A DNA stretch of 15,054 nucleotides from Bacilli bacterium (GCA_017411235.1 JAFPMR010000005.1:1-15054), one strand, 5' to 3'. Shown: positions 1-8,405, counted from the first letter of the stretch. Translations and numbers: made by a program. Notes: generated by a model from the sequence alone, not told the origin.

Positions 1-935
1 AATAAGTATTCACTCATTGTTTTAGTTGATTCTTTTATATATTCTTTATTCATATAGAATCCACAGCGTTCCATTCTCCAACAAGGAAGTAATACTGCTT
101 CTTCTCTTTTTACTTGTTCCCAAGTATCTCTAGCAATAATTGCTTTCTTAGTTTGATAATAGATTTCTGCTGTATAAACTATATCATATGCTGCATACTC
201 TCTTAATGTTTCTTTATTTAATAATGTGTATGGTATATCTCCTGATTCAACTTTACCTAATGTCATGTTATGTCTTATTTCTTCAGGTATTTCATTATAC
301 CATTCTAAATAAATATTCTTAACATTATCTGGTAATGTATCTACAGAGTTTAAAACATCTTTGAAATAATCATCTAGATATTTTAAAGTCCATTGTCTAT
401 CAACAGCATACATTTTAGCTTTTAATTTTACATTATACTCTTTTGCTATACTCTGTCTTTCTGCTGCTAATTGATGCTCATGCATCTTAGCATCTCTAGT
501 TAAATATTGTGTAGCATATTCTTTTAAACCTAAAGATGGTCCACCATTTTCTGGGGTTAAAGCATCATGTGCTGCACGAATACGAATCATTGTGTCCGTT
601 ACATTAGTTATATTACAAGGTAAATCTACATTAGCTAACATATGTAAATCAAACTTAACATTATGTCCACATAAATACTCACATTTACTAGCAAGTTTAT
701 ACATTGTTAATACAGTTTGTTTGAATAACTCTGGTGTTTCTAATCTATCTACTTCATAGATGTTTAAATCATCACCTTGAAATCCTAATTGTAATAGAAA
801 TGGTTTTGAATTTCTTATGTGTAGTCCATCTGTTTCTGTATCAAAGAATATTACATCTGGTTTAACTCTTTTAAATTCATTTATCATTTCTAATATATGT
901 TCTTTATTAGTTATTAAATTATATCTACGCATCAT
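1..935 (-). CDS. Family A DNA polymerase, N-terminal 3'-5' exonuclease part (runs off left edge)
   Basis: I translated this reading frame directly. It begins with ATG ATG at 935/932 and stays open for 311 codons to the window edge, so the polymerase domain lies outside. The visible part is a DEDD-type proofreading exonuclease. Exo I is FFDTETDG with D32 and E34. Exo II is GHNVKFDLHML with D96. Exo III is YAAYDIVYTAE near residue 260, a YxxxD form, which makes it DEDDy as in bacterial Pol I and phage Pol I-like replicases. The start overlaps the end of the upstream primase-helicase gene by 11 bp, so the two are probably translationally coupled. It would be the replicative polymerase of the element. 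Which of the two adjacent ATGs is used cannot be decided. The exonuclease call is firm; family A is inferred from exonuclease type and context because the polymerase motifs are not in view. Confidence 0.88.
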   Translation of the reverse strand, partial: MMRRYNLITNKEHILEMINEFKRVKPDVIFFDTETDGLHIRNSKPFLLQLGFQGDDLNIYEVDRLETPELFKQTVLTMYKLASKCEYLCGHNVKFDLHMLANVDLPCNITNVTDTMIRIRAAHDALTPENGGPSLGLKEYATQYLTRDAKMHEHQLAAERQSIAKEYNVKLKAKMYAVDRQWTLKYLDDYFKDVLNSVDTLPDNVKNIYLEWYNEIPEEIRHNMTLGKVESGDIPYTLLNKETLREYAAYDIVYTAEIYYQTKKAIIARDTWEQVKREEAVLLPCWRMERCGFYMNKEYIKESTKTMSEYL

Positions 936-3720
936 GTTCACCTACCTTACGTATGTTACCGTCTCGATTTATTCTAGACATACCTAATCTAAATCTTTGG
1001 GTAGGTAATATATCATAACCATCATACTGTATGAATAATCCTGCTGTTAATTTTTGCATCATCTTATTATACATTTCTGATTCTATACCTGATGCTGCCA
1101 TTAAGTTTTGTTTATTAGTTCTACTTAATCTTTCTAACTGAATACATATACTTGGATTGTGTTGATAAATTTCTTGTAATAATGCAACGCCATCATCATC
1201 GATTGTACTATACATTCTTTCTGTTGCAACATATTCTTTTAATTTAAATGTTGGATTATCATAACAACTCTTTAAATAATTTATTGCAGCATCAACATGT
1301 TCTTTATCAACTATAATCTTTTCATAAGATGCGTCTGTAGATACTAGGTAACCTGCCATAGCTATTGCTAATCTAGTTACTTTCTTCCATGCTTCTGTTC
1401 CAAATATTTTTATATGTGAATCATATATTTTATTTAGTTCATTACATTGTGTAATAATATACCTACCAACATCTTGACTTATAATAACTTGGTCAACTGT
1501 TCTACTCCAGATCCATCTTATTCTGGTTCTATAATCTTCTACTTCAAATGGTTGTGGTGCTTCCCAGAAAGGATCAACTTCTCTACTACCTGTATCAGCC
1601 ATGACTAACATTAAATCATATCTTGCCATATCTTCAGGTGTTCCAATTAGTTCTTCTAAGATTTCTACGCCATTCGGATACGCACTAATTGGGCGTGTCT
1701 TACCATTCTTACTAGCTGCGTTAGTTAATGTAATCATTCTTACTAATGCTGGTAATGTCAGTGTTCCACTGACTCTTGCAATTCTTACTTGATTACTACT
1801 ACGAATATCAGTTAACTCTCTAATAAGATTTGCATTACATTTAGCAAGTTCTTCAAAGATAATTAATCCTCTATGATTCATAGGAATCAAACCTGCTCTT
1901 GTTTGATATGAACCATTAACTTTATTACTACCACCTATGATTCCTGATACAGTTGCACTATTACCTGCTAAAGATGTGAATGCACCTAAACCATATAACT
2001 GTTGTAATGTTTCTGCTGTAGATGATTTACCTACTCTAGATTCAGCAACTATTAAAGTATCTAAGTATCCTCTAACATTTTTAAATGTTCCGAAATTAAA
2101 TTCTAATACAGTATGAAAACTTAAATCAATCGCTTGTATTAAATTATTATAACCGTTGTATCCTATAAATGCTTTATTCATTTCGGTTAATGTATCTATT
2201 CGTTCTTGCACAGTTCCTTCTATTTCTTGGAACTTTTTTAATTGTGCTTTGACGTCATTTGTTACTACGAAATTAGATACACTATCTGTAACTTCTTCAG
2301 CATCTAATATAATCATTGTAAGTAGCTGTCCTTTATATGGATGTGGAACTAACTTATAAGTGACTAGATATTTCTTCCCACTTTCTAGTCTTTTCTTTAA
2401 GACATATGCTGTAAGCTCAATTGTTGCAATGTCTTTAGTTGTTACTTCAAATAGATCTGTTACATTACATTCATATACTGTTTCTTTTGTTGGCTTCTCA
2501 ACTGTAATGTCTCTTTCTATTTTAGGTATATGTAGAATCTCTCTAGTGTTATCTCTTATTTGAGATTCAGTAAAATTATTATCTATCAATTTTAAAATAT
2601 CTTGGCAATTATTTTCATTTAAAGTCCAGCTTCTTTCTTCGCCAACTTTCATTGTATTATACTTAGGATCACCTGTTACATTTATTTTCTTTGCATAAAT
2701 AGTTGTTGGAACTGGCATAGCTTTTTCATATGTTGCAACTACTTGAATACTAGATTGTAAAACTCTATTAACATGTTGTGGTTTACTTGCTTCTAATAAT
2801 GTAACTCTTGGATATCTCTTAGCTGTTTCAGCTTTAGCTTCTTCTTGTGTAAATGGTTCTGTATTTATTATATATCTTTTTAATTGTTCTGCTGTGCCTT
2901 GATACTTAACAAAGAAGTCTGTTATATCTTCACCATGTTCTTTACATACTTCATGAAACTTAGTTACAACTTTAACTTCTTTAGCATAAGGATATAGATA
3001 TGCTGCTAATGATCTAGCACCCGCTTTACCTGCATCATCATTATCATAACAAATTGCTATTTTTCTATTTTTAAAAGGAACGATGAAACTTGGTAGAGCT
3101 CTTTCTCCACCTGTTAATGTGATTGCATTAAAGCCATGGCTTCTTGCAACAGCCATATCTTTTTCTCCTGCACATATCAATGTCCATTTATCTTCATCAG
3201 TTGGATACCATAAATCAAAAGGTATAACTAACCCTGCTATTGCACCAACTCTACTACGAATTTTATTCGCTCTATCTTTTGGTCTATAACTTCTTACATC
3301 TACAATTTTATTATACATAATTACAGGGAATGCTAACTCATCACCTAGTTCTGTGCTTATGTTTAATTCTTTTATAACTTCATCTGAGATTCCTAATTCA
3401 TTTGCAAGTGCATGAATCTCATTTGTTATAGCCGTATTATTATTCCATGTGAATATGTCTTCTTTAGTTGTAAATAGCTTTGCTATCTTAGTCGCTACTT
3501 CATAACTACATCCTAATAATTTTGCTATGAATGATATCTCACTAAGACCTTCGTTGCAAACCTTGCAATGGAATACTCCTTTTTCTTTATTTATATGAGC
3601 ACTAGGATTTGTTTCATAATACTCAATATTGTTTTCAGTATGATGTGGGAAGGGACAACATACAGCTGTCTCCTTCTTACTAAAATCATACTCACTAAAA
3701 TAATATTCAAAGAATGACAT
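925..3720 (-). CDS. Primase fused to MCM-like AAA+ helicase
   Basis: This 931-aa protein has three visible parts. Residues 20-56 are a CHC2-like zinc-binding segment (C22, H26, C52, C55). Residues 175-275 are a TOPRIM core with GEKD (E186), YDNDDAG (D226, D228) and DITDFF. Residues 550-720 are an AAA+ ATPase with Walker A AESRVGKSS (K565, S566), Walker B-like GLIIFEEL (E623/E624), a sensor Asn in LTNAA (N667) and an arginine in MARYDLMLV (R700). That last segment matches the MCM SRFDL arginine finger, and the Walker A resembles the MCM GxPGxAKS form more than DnaB. Residues 420-490 look beta-rich and could be an OB-like module as in MCM. It should prime and unwind DNA for the neighbouring polymerase. 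Stop is TAG. The start overlaps the upstream SSB-like gene's stop as TAATG. Primase and AAA+ calls are firm; MCM affinity is inferred from motifs. Confidence 0.88.
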   Translation of the reverse strand: MSFFEYYFSEYDFSKKETAVCCPFPHHTENNIEYYETNPSAHINKEKGVFHCKVCNEGLSEISFIAKLLGCSYEVATKIAKLFTTKEDIFTWNNNTAITNEIHALANELGISDEVIKELNISTELGDELAFPVIMYNKIVDVRSYRPKDRANKIRSRVGAIAGLVIPFDLWYPTDEDKWTLICAGEKDMAVARSHGFNAITLTGGERALPSFIVPFKNRKIAICYDNDDAGKAGARSLAAYLYPYAKEVKVVTKFHEVCKEHGEDITDFFVKYQGTAEQLKRYIINTEPFTQEEAKAETAKRYPRVTLLEASKPQHVNRVLQSSIQVVATYEKAMPVPTTIYAKKINVTGDPKYNTMKVGEERSWTLNENNCQDILKLIDNNFTESQIRDNTREILHIPKIERDITVEKPTKETVYECNVTDLFEVTTKDIATIELTAYVLKKRLESGKKYLVTYKLVPHPYKGQLLTMIILDAEEVTDSVSNFVVTNDVKAQLKKFQEIEGTVQERIDTLTEMNKAFIGYNGYNNLIQAIDLSFHTVLEFNFGTFKNVRGYLDTLIVAESRVGKSSTAETLQQLYGLGAFTSLAGNSATVSGIIGGSNKVNGSYQTRAGLIPMNHRGLIIFEELAKCNANLIRELTDIRSSNQVRIARVSGTLTLPALVRMITLTNAASKNGKTRPISAYPNGVEILEELIGTPEDMARYDLMLVMADTGSREVDPFWEAPQPFEVEDYRTRIRWIWSRTVDQVIISQDVGRYIITQCNELNKIYDSHIKIFGTEAWKKVTRLAIAMAGYLVSTDASYEKIIVDKEHVDAAINYLKSCYDNPTFKLKEYVATERMYSTIDDDGVALLQEIYQHNPSICIQLERLSRTNKQNLMAASGIESEMYNKMMQKLTAGLFIQYDGYDILPTQRFRLGMSRINRDGNIRKVGEHDA

Positions 3721-4181
3721 TAAAAGTCATCATCAATTGCTTGGTTTAAATCTTCGTCAAGAACTTCTGGTGTTTCTACATCTGCTTCAGATACACTTGG
3801 TGTATCAACAGGATATATACCATCGTTGTTTCCTGTGTAATCTAATGCGCCATAACCTTTGTCATTAACTACAACATCAACAATAACTTTCTTTCCTTTG
3901 ATTACTTTAGCTACATCTTTAAGAGTTCCTTCTCCTTCTAATGTAACCTTACATGCTTTAAGAAGTTGACCTAATTTAAATTGTAGGAATTGTTTGTCAC
4001 TATCGAAATAGTTTTCATTAACAAATCCTCCACCATCTAATAAGAATGAAACATTTAGATATTCAGTTCCTGTATCTTTACCTGTTCTCATTTCACATTT
4101 AAATACAGTTGCTGTATATCAACCTGGTTTCACATTGTTTTGACTTGGTTTATCTTTTGGTAAACTATTAAATTGTATCAT
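3720..4181 (-). CDS. SSB-like DNA-binding protein with an in-frame TGA codon
   Basis: The frame starts at ATG 4181, which shares its A with the TAA stop of the upstream gene (TAATG) and has AAGGAGG about 10 nt ahead. It runs 20 codons to a TGA (4119-4121), then on without a break to TAA at 3720: 153 residues if the TGA is read. Around the TGA the protein reads KPG-(TGA)-YTATVFKCE. The next part (EYLNVSFLLDGGGF...FKLGQLLKACKV) resembles the phage DUF669/SSB-like group, whose conserved block starts just at such a GxY element. The tail is very acidic and ends DDDF, like the partner-binding tail of single-strand binding proteins. The first downstream ATG (4091) has no ribosome binding site and would cut into the conserved block. 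Reading TGA as Trp is the simplest view; a nonsense mutation is the alternative. It lies between the primase-helicase and recombination genes. Confidence 0.75.
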
Positions 4182-4492
4182 TATTTCTTTTCCTCCTTAT
4201 CATCTTCTATTGTTAATAAATCTAATATTAACTTTTTCTTTCTTTCATAATATTTAATTACTTTTGATAACTCAGTAATTTTCTTTGCATAATATTCACT
4301 CATGTTATGCACTTCTTTATCATGTGCTTCTTGCACACTTTGTCTTTCAGATTCATATGCTTTTATATGTGAATCTTTTTCTTCGCATAATCTAATTAAA
4401 TCTTGTTTAGTTAAATCTTTATAATCAACTGGTGTTGGTGTTAAAGTTTCTTCAGGATTTAAATCGATTGTTGCTACATTTACTTCTTCCAT
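4181..4492 (-). CDS. Small coiled-coil protein of the replication operon
   Basis: This is a 103-aa protein with no family I recognise. Residues 1-25 are acidic and proline/threonine-containing. From about residue 26 to the end it is highly charged and helical (many Glu and Lys, heptad-like Leu/Ile spacing), so a coiled coil is likely. TAGGAGG lies 5 nt before the ATG, where TAG is also the stop of the upstream ATPase gene. Its own TAA overlaps the start of the SSB-like gene. Tight packing between a RecA-like ATPase and an SSB-like protein suggests a helper role in replication or recombination, for example a loader or mediator, but the sequence gives no direct support for that. Confidence 0.8.
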   Translation of the reverse strand: MEEVNVATIDLNPEETLTPTPVDYKDLTKQDLIRLCEEKDSHIKAYESERQSVQEAHDKEVHNMSEYYAKKITELSKVIKYYERKKKLILDLLTIEDDKEEKK

Positions 4493-4501
4493 AGTTTCCT
4501 C

Positions 4502-5443
4502 CTAATCAGATATTAATTGTTTATATAAAGGTTTCATTGTTTCTAAAGGCATGTCCTCTAATTTACCCTCGAATCCAGATGATTCCTTTAATGATTTCCA
4601 TACACTTTTACGTGCAGGTGTTGTGCAATAATCCTTAATTGCTTTGATTAAATCTTCTTTTTGTTGTGCTAATAATAATTCAGGATCAACACCTTCTTCA
4701 AGATATTGTTTTAAATTATTAAGTAGTTCTGGTGTGAATTCGTATTCTTCACCAACTCTAAGTATAGCATAACGACTCTTTAATACTTCAGCAATAGGCG
4801 CAGTTCCATCTGTATGACCTGCAGACACCATTCTTAAAACTAAATCAGGTTCGTATTTTAGTCCTTCTTGTTGTATTTGTTGTTCACCTAATGAAACAAC
4901 TTTGTTCTTACCGTTAGTTTCATCATATTCTAATCCAAACTTTTCTTTACTTCTTACTGTAGATATGATGTGTGCTTTGTGTGAACGAACTAAATCGAAT
5001 ATCAATTCCTTTTCTTTTCTATTCTCATCAGTGCCCCAACTACGGTATTGGTCTAAACCTGCGGCTTGTGCTTCAGTTACTTTATCTAGTAGTCCACCTT
5101 TACGATTCCACATGTGTGATATAGAATCCATGATTACTACTTCAGCACCATCAGCGATTGCTTCTTCTCTTAATGTCATATAATTACTTGGTGCGAATCC
5201 ATCTTCAGGTGTTAAATCTACTTTATTAAAGTTAGATACTTTAATACCTGTATTTAATTTGATTCCATCAAACAAATCTAGTGATTGATTTTCTGTATCG
5301 ATTGCATAAATCTTATTCCAATCACTGGCTAAAACTCTAGCAATAGCTAATGCTAATCCTGATTTACCACTACCTTGTAGTCCTTCAATCATAATAGATG
5401 CTTTAACTTTTTGTCTTTCGACTTTACGGAACTTATTAATCAT
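4502..5443 (-). CDS. RecA/Sak4-like AAA ATPase (phage recombination type)
   Basis: This is a 313-aa P-loop ATPase. Walker A is GLQGSGKS at residues 21-28, and the Walker B strand is VVIMDSISHMW with D106. A following segment (HIISTVRSKEKFGLE) fits the sensor region of RecA-fold phage ATPases such as Sak4 and related phage nucleotide-binding proteins. The frame is open to 5500, but I chose ATG 5443 because the core begins directly after it, AAGGAG lies 11 nt upstream, and it overlaps the previous gene by only 8 bp. The longer form would add 19 residues with no ribosome binding site. It probably anneals or exchanges single strands together with the nearby OB-fold and SSB-like proteins. Stop is TAG. 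The ATPase fold is firm; the Sak4 assignment is tentative. Confidence 0.8.
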   Translation of the reverse strand: MINKFRKVERQKVKASIMIEGLQGSGKSGLALAIARVLASDWNKIYAIDTENQSLDLFDGIKLNTGIKVSNFNKVDLTPEDGFAPSNYMTLREEAIADGAEVVIMDSISHMWNRKGGLLDKVTEAQAAGLDQYRSWGTDENRKEKELIFDLVRSHKAHIISTVRSKEKFGLEYDETNGKNKVVSLGEQQIQQEGLKYEPDLVLRMVSAGHTDGTAPIAEVLKSRYAILRVGEEYEFTPELLNNLKQYLEEGVDPELLLAQQKEDLIKAIKDYCTTPARKSVWKSLKESSGFEGKLEDMPLETMKPLYKQLISD

Positions 5444-5702
5444 CGTTCTCTTCTCCTTCCTCATTATTTCTTGAAGATAAGAATGTGACTTTATCTGCAA
5501 TTAAAGTATTTTGATCTCCGACTTTACATCTAATACCTAATATATCATCATGATGAACATACTCTCTGACATTTTTTAATATTGTATCAGACATATCTAT
5601 AAAGCATTTAATCTTCTTGCCGTCTGTATCAGTGACTTCTATAGTTATAGTATTATTGTTTATTTCTTTTAATCTACCTACTAATATAGCTTGATTCATC
5701 AT
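5436..5702 (-). CDS. Small OB-fold / SSB-like protein
   Basis: This is an 88-aa protein. It opens MMNQAILVGRLKEI, close to the MxNxxxLVGRL start of bacterial single-strand binding proteins. Alternating hydrophobic strands follow (TITIEVTD, KIKCFIDM, DDILGIRCKV, NTLIADKVTFL), and the tail is acidic (EEGEENDD). It is shorter than normal SSB and lacks an obvious aromatic-rich face, so it may be a reduced OB fold. A strong AAAGGAGG lies 7 to 10 nt before the two possible ATGs at 5702 and 5699. It is the first gene after a Rho-independent terminator, so either it has its own promoter in the short gap or it relies on read-through. SSB-like is my best reading; a different OB protein is possible. Confidence 0.72.
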   Translation of the reverse strand: MMNQAILVGRLKEINNNTITIEVTDTDGKKIKCFIDMSDTILKNVREYVHHDDILGIRCKVGDQNTLIADKVTFLSSRNNEEGEENDD

Positions 5703-5725
5703 ATCATTACCTCCTTTCTTATATA

Positions 5726-5768
5726 TAAAAACCGACTGTTAATAGGACATTAAAAATAACAATCGGTT
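5726..5768 (-). terminator. Rho-independent terminator after the SNF2-type helicase gene
   Basis: On the minus strand a 12-bp stem, AACCGATTGTTA paired with TAACAGTCGGTT (one G-U pair), surrounds a 15-nt loop and is followed directly by TTTTATAT. The imperfect pair is a C-A mismatch on the plus strand but G-U on the minus strand, which fits minus-strand transcription. It lies 15 bp past the helicase stop codon and separates the upstream helicase genes from the OB-fold/ATPase/SSB/primase genes. Confidence 0.75.
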
Positions 5769-5783
5769 CTTATCAATATTAAT

Positions 5784-7331
5784 TTAATCATGTTGGTTAC
5801 CTCCTAAATACTTGATATAGTTATTTATTATATCTATATCATTAGCATTTGCTTTAAGCAATTTATGTATAGATTCTTCATAAGTATTAGCCATAACTAA
5901 ATCAATTATAGTATGGCCTATATCCTTTTTATCCTTGGTTGTTGCTACGAATCTATCTTCGGCTTGAAGGATATCACCTACAGGAGGATATTTATCTGTG
6001 AAGATAGCAACACTAGCATTATCTAATGTGATACCTTCTTTAGCAGCCTTGATGTTTAGTAGTAACAATTTTATTTTACCACATTGAAAATCATTTTTCA
6101 ACTGTTCTCTTTTTATTTTAGATGTCTCACCTATAATTAAATCAGGACAGTTTAATTCTTTAGATAATAACTTTAACCATTTAGTAAAATTACTAAAGAT
6201 TAATATTTGTTTATCTGGATAATCTTTTATATATTGTTTTATCCATTCTATTTTAGGTGACTTTCCTTTTAATCCTAATACTTCTGGACTTAAACATAAT
6301 TGTCTTTCTTTTATTAGTTGGTCTAATACATTAACAGCCATAACTTCTTCATCACCTATTTCAAAGTTTGCTTTTAATTCATTAATGTATTCTTTTTGTT
6401 CTTTAGTTGGTTGCAACTTAATCATCTCATAATCTTTAGCTGGTAACCATGACATGACCGACGCACGCAAACGGCGTGTGGAAATAGTATTAAGGAACTC
6501 TTGGAGTTCTTTATCTTTACCTTTTTGAAAATTTGTAATCTCAATGTATTCGCCATTAGCATTCCATTTAGTTTCTTTTATAAAATAATAATCTATAAAT
6601 CTCCAGTAACCAGTAAAGATTGTAGGATATAACCAATGAAGTATACTAAATATTTCATACTGTTTATTCTGTGCTGGTGTTCCAGTTAACGCATACTTAT
6701 TATTTATATAAGATAAACTAAACATTGCTTCTGCTTGTTTAGATTTATGATTCTTTATTCTATGTGCTTCATCTAAGATACATGCTTCTATATCTTTATG
6801 TTTCTTTATAAATGCTAGATCACCTGTAACAGTATACTCACACTTGTCTTTATTATATCTTGTGGTTTCTCTTAGACATTCATAACTAATAACAAGACCT
6901 CCTGTTTTCCATGCTGCAATGATGGCTTGTCTTTGTTTAGCATTGCCATCTACTACAACACAAGGAAGTTCAGCCCAGCGTTCACATTCTTCTTTCCATT
7001 TATAAATGATTGATGCTGGGCTTACGATTAATACTTTCTTAATTCCTTTTTCTTTTAGAACACGCAAGATAGTTGGTGTCTTACCTGTTCTTTGTTCATT
7101 AAAACAACCTGCATTCTTTCTTGCAGCTAAGAATTTAACATCTTCTATTTGATAAGGTCTTAAATCTTTTTCAGTTGCTGCATTTAATTTATTTAAAATG
7201 ATTTGTTGTTGTTCATTAATCTTTTTAATTTGTGTTGGTGCTACATTTAATTTGTTCATTAATGTAGTTGTGCATGGGAACACTTCTTCTCCATTATATC
7301 TACCTGTTCCTTTAACTTGAAGTTGATTCAT
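5784..7331 (-). CDS. SNF2-type DEAH helicase/translocase
   Basis: This is about 515 aa from ATG 7331. Motif I is NEQRTGKT (GKT 83-85), motif II is ILDEAHRIKN (DEAH 187-190), motif III is ALTGTPAQN (216-221). The C-terminal helicase domain has the IFSNFTKWLKLL strand and a QAEDR...H motif VI-like segment. This is the compact SNF2-like helicase common in phage replication regions, thought to translocate on double-stranded DNA and remodel forks or recombination intermediates. ATG 7358 is also possible (9 more residues); I prefer 7331 because the overlap with the upstream gene is then 20 bp instead of 47. Neither start has a strong ribosome binding site, suggesting translational coupling. Family is firm, start uncertain. 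Confidence 0.88.
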   Translation of the reverse strand: MNQLQVKGTGRYNGEEVFPCTTTLMNKLNVAPTQIKKINEQQQIILNKLNAATEKDLRPYQIEDVKFLAARKNAGCFNEQRTGKTPTILRVLKEKGIKKVLIVSPASIIYKWKEECERWAELPCVVVDGNAKQRQAIIAAWKTGGLVISYECLRETTRYNKDKCEYTVTGDLAFIKKHKDIEACILDEAHRIKNHKSKQAEAMFSLSYINNKYALTGTPAQNKQYEIFSILHWLYPTIFTGYWRFIDYYFIKETKWNANGEYIEITNFQKGKDKELQEFLNTISTRRLRASVMSWLPAKDYEMIKLQPTKEQKEYINELKANFEIGDEEVMAVNVLDQLIKERQLCLSPEVLGLKGKSPKIEWIKQYIKDYPDKQILIFSNFTKWLKLLSKELNCPDLIIGETSKIKREQLKNDFQCGKIKLLLLNIKAAKEGITLDNASVAIFTDKYPPVGDILQAEDRFVATTKDKKDIGHTIIDLVMANTYEESIHKLLKANANDIDIINNYIKYLGGNQHD

Positions 7332-7755
7332 CGTTATTCTCAAAGGGGTCAATGCCATCTATAGTCACCACATTTCTAGCATGTTGTTCATGCTCATTTA
7401 ATGGAATCATTGTGTATATAAACACAGGTCCATCTTTCTTTTGTTCTGTTTTAGTTTGGTTAAGCAACGTGTTTAATAATTGTGCTTGACCTGTGCTCTT
7501 AGTTGTCTCTATATCTTTTAACATTATAGCTACTTTAGATTTCTTTAACAAATCTAATTCTTCATTTATATAATTGGCTACTCTAGGATCCATTAAGAAT
7601 TTCTTCCAAGCGATAGGTGAATCTCCTGAACGATCAGCAAGTTCATAATGATTCATAAACAATGCTTCTTGTCCTATATCATTAAAACTATTTTGTAAAT
7701 CTATTAAGTCAGTTTCTCCTTGTCTGAAATCTATATCTATAATTCTACTAGCCAT
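7312..7755 (-). CDS. Unknown protein, possibly small-terminase-like
   Basis: This is a 147-aa protein with no catalytic motif. Residues 35-95 are helical (HYELADRSGDSPIAWKKF, then NYINEELDLLKKSKVAIML), and a C-terminal strand-like segment VFIYTMIPLNEHEQ follows before an acidic, Ser-rich tail. The pattern of an HTH-like element, a basic helix and a short beta segment resembles small terminase subunits, which bind pac or cos DNA, but I cannot confirm this. AAGGAG lies 8 nt before the ATG, immediately after the stop of the HTH gene. No large terminase gene is in view, so a replication-associated DNA-binding role is equally possible. Confidence 0.72.
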   Translation of the reverse strand: MASRIIDIDFRQGETDLIDLQNSFNDIGQEALFMNHYELADRSGDSPIAWKKFLMDPRVANYINEELDLLKKSKVAIMLKDIETTKSTGQAQLLNTLLNQTKTEQKKDGPVFIYTMIPLNEHEQHARNVVTIDGIDPFENNDESTSS

Positions 7756-7756
7756 A

Positions 7757-8188
7757 TTATATCTCCTTGAATTTTTCTATTTGTTCCATGAACTTTAATA
7801 TAGTTATATATTCTTCGTCGTTTAATCTAGGTTTTATATCAGGTATTTGATCATGATTCTTTTGCATATCTCTGAACAATCTATATTGTGTGTTAGGATG
7901 TATGCCTGCTTTGTCTCTTATCTGACGCATAGATAAATTCTTTTTCTTTAATACTATAAGCATCTCTTCTTTACTTGGTATCAAAGCTCTATCTTTTATA
8001 TATACTTGTTGTATTAATTTATTTATAAGTGTTGGTGTAACACCAGCTAACTGACTAAACATACCCATTAAGTCTAGCACTTCAACACTACGTTGGTACT
8101 TTATCAACAAGTTTTCCACAAAGATACAGAACTTAATCTCATCAGCTCTCCTTTCAAACCCAGACTTGTTTAATAATTTTTCTTGCAT
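7757..8188 (-). CDS. HTH DNA-binding protein
   Basis: This is a 143-aa protein. Residues 84-108 (NLSMRQIRDKAGIHPNTQYR and onward) form a typical helix-turn-helix with the AGI turn, as in phage regulators, replication initiators and terminase small subunits. Residues 10-65 are helical and could be a dimerisation region. The ATG has AGAGGAGG 8 nt upstream. It is the first gene after the 217-bp control region, so it may bind the 19-bp palindrome there, at 8359-8377, and set expression of the replication block. That link is inferred from position only. Confidence 0.75.
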   Translation of the reverse strand: MQEKLLNKSGFERRADEIKFCIFVENLLIKYQRSVEVLDLMGMFSQLAGVTPTLINKLIQQVYIKDRALIPSKEEMLIVLKKKNLSMRQIRDKAGIHPNTQYRLFRDMQKNHDQIPDIKPRLNDEEYITILKFMEQIEKFKEI

Positions 8189-8234
8189 ATAATTTCCTCC
8201 TCTACTTCAGAGGGACACTACTAAAAATAAAGAG

Positions 8235-8301
8235 AATCTGCGCAGTGCAACTCAGAATTTTCCCTCGCTCAGGGTAAAATTCTGAGTGGCTTTGCGGGAT
8301 T
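8235..8301 (-). other. Long imperfect hairpin
   Basis: The core stem pairs 8250-8265 with 8271-8287: 16 bp with one bulged base, around a 5-nt loop. It extends outward, through internal loops, by CGCA/TGCG (8241-8244 with 8293-8296) and AATC/GATT (8235-8238 with 8298-8301). It lies 47 bp upstream of the HTH gene's start. A loose T-rich run (ATTCTCTTTATTTTT) follows on the minus strand, so a weak terminator after the RT gene is possible. An untranslated leader element, an attachment or nicking site, or part of an RNA partner of the RT are alternatives. Confidence 0.7.
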
Positions 8302-8358
8302 TTCGTGGCCACACATTGGTGTGACACTATAGCTTATTAGCGTATAGCTGTATCCATC

Positions 8359-8377
8359 TGATACAATTATTGTATCA
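8359..8377. promoter_or_regulatory. Perfect 19-bp palindrome, likely operator
   Basis: TGATACAAT-T-ATTGTATCA has 9-bp arms around one central base. The size and odd-length centre are typical of sites for dimeric HTH repressors. It lies 171 bp upstream of the HTH gene and 29 bp past the RT stop. I see no second copy in the window, and no firm promoter hexamers overlap it. Confidence 0.5.
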
Positions 8378-8405
8378 TATTGTTTACAAATATGCTAGTG
8401 TCTTT

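Larger units (their letters stand above)
8189..8405. other. Intergenic control region between the RT gene and the replication block
   Basis: This 217-bp gene-free stretch lies between the reverse transcriptase stop and the HTH gene. It holds a long hairpin (8235-8301), a smaller CACA-TTGG-TGTG hairpin (about 8312-8323), two direct copies of TATAGCT (8329-8335 and 8344-8350) and a perfect 19-bp palindrome (8359-8377). AT-rich -10-like hexamers occur on the minus strand, but none has a convincing -35 partner at proper spacing, so I do not call a promoter. A Rho-independent terminator with a clean T-tract is not evident after the RT gene either. Confidence 0.6.

Noticed and set aside
3720..4091. 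SSB-like gene starting at ATG 4091, avoiding the TGA
   Set aside because: There is no ribosome binding site there, and it would remove the first strand of the conserved block. The upstream ATG is coupled to the previous gene and well placed.
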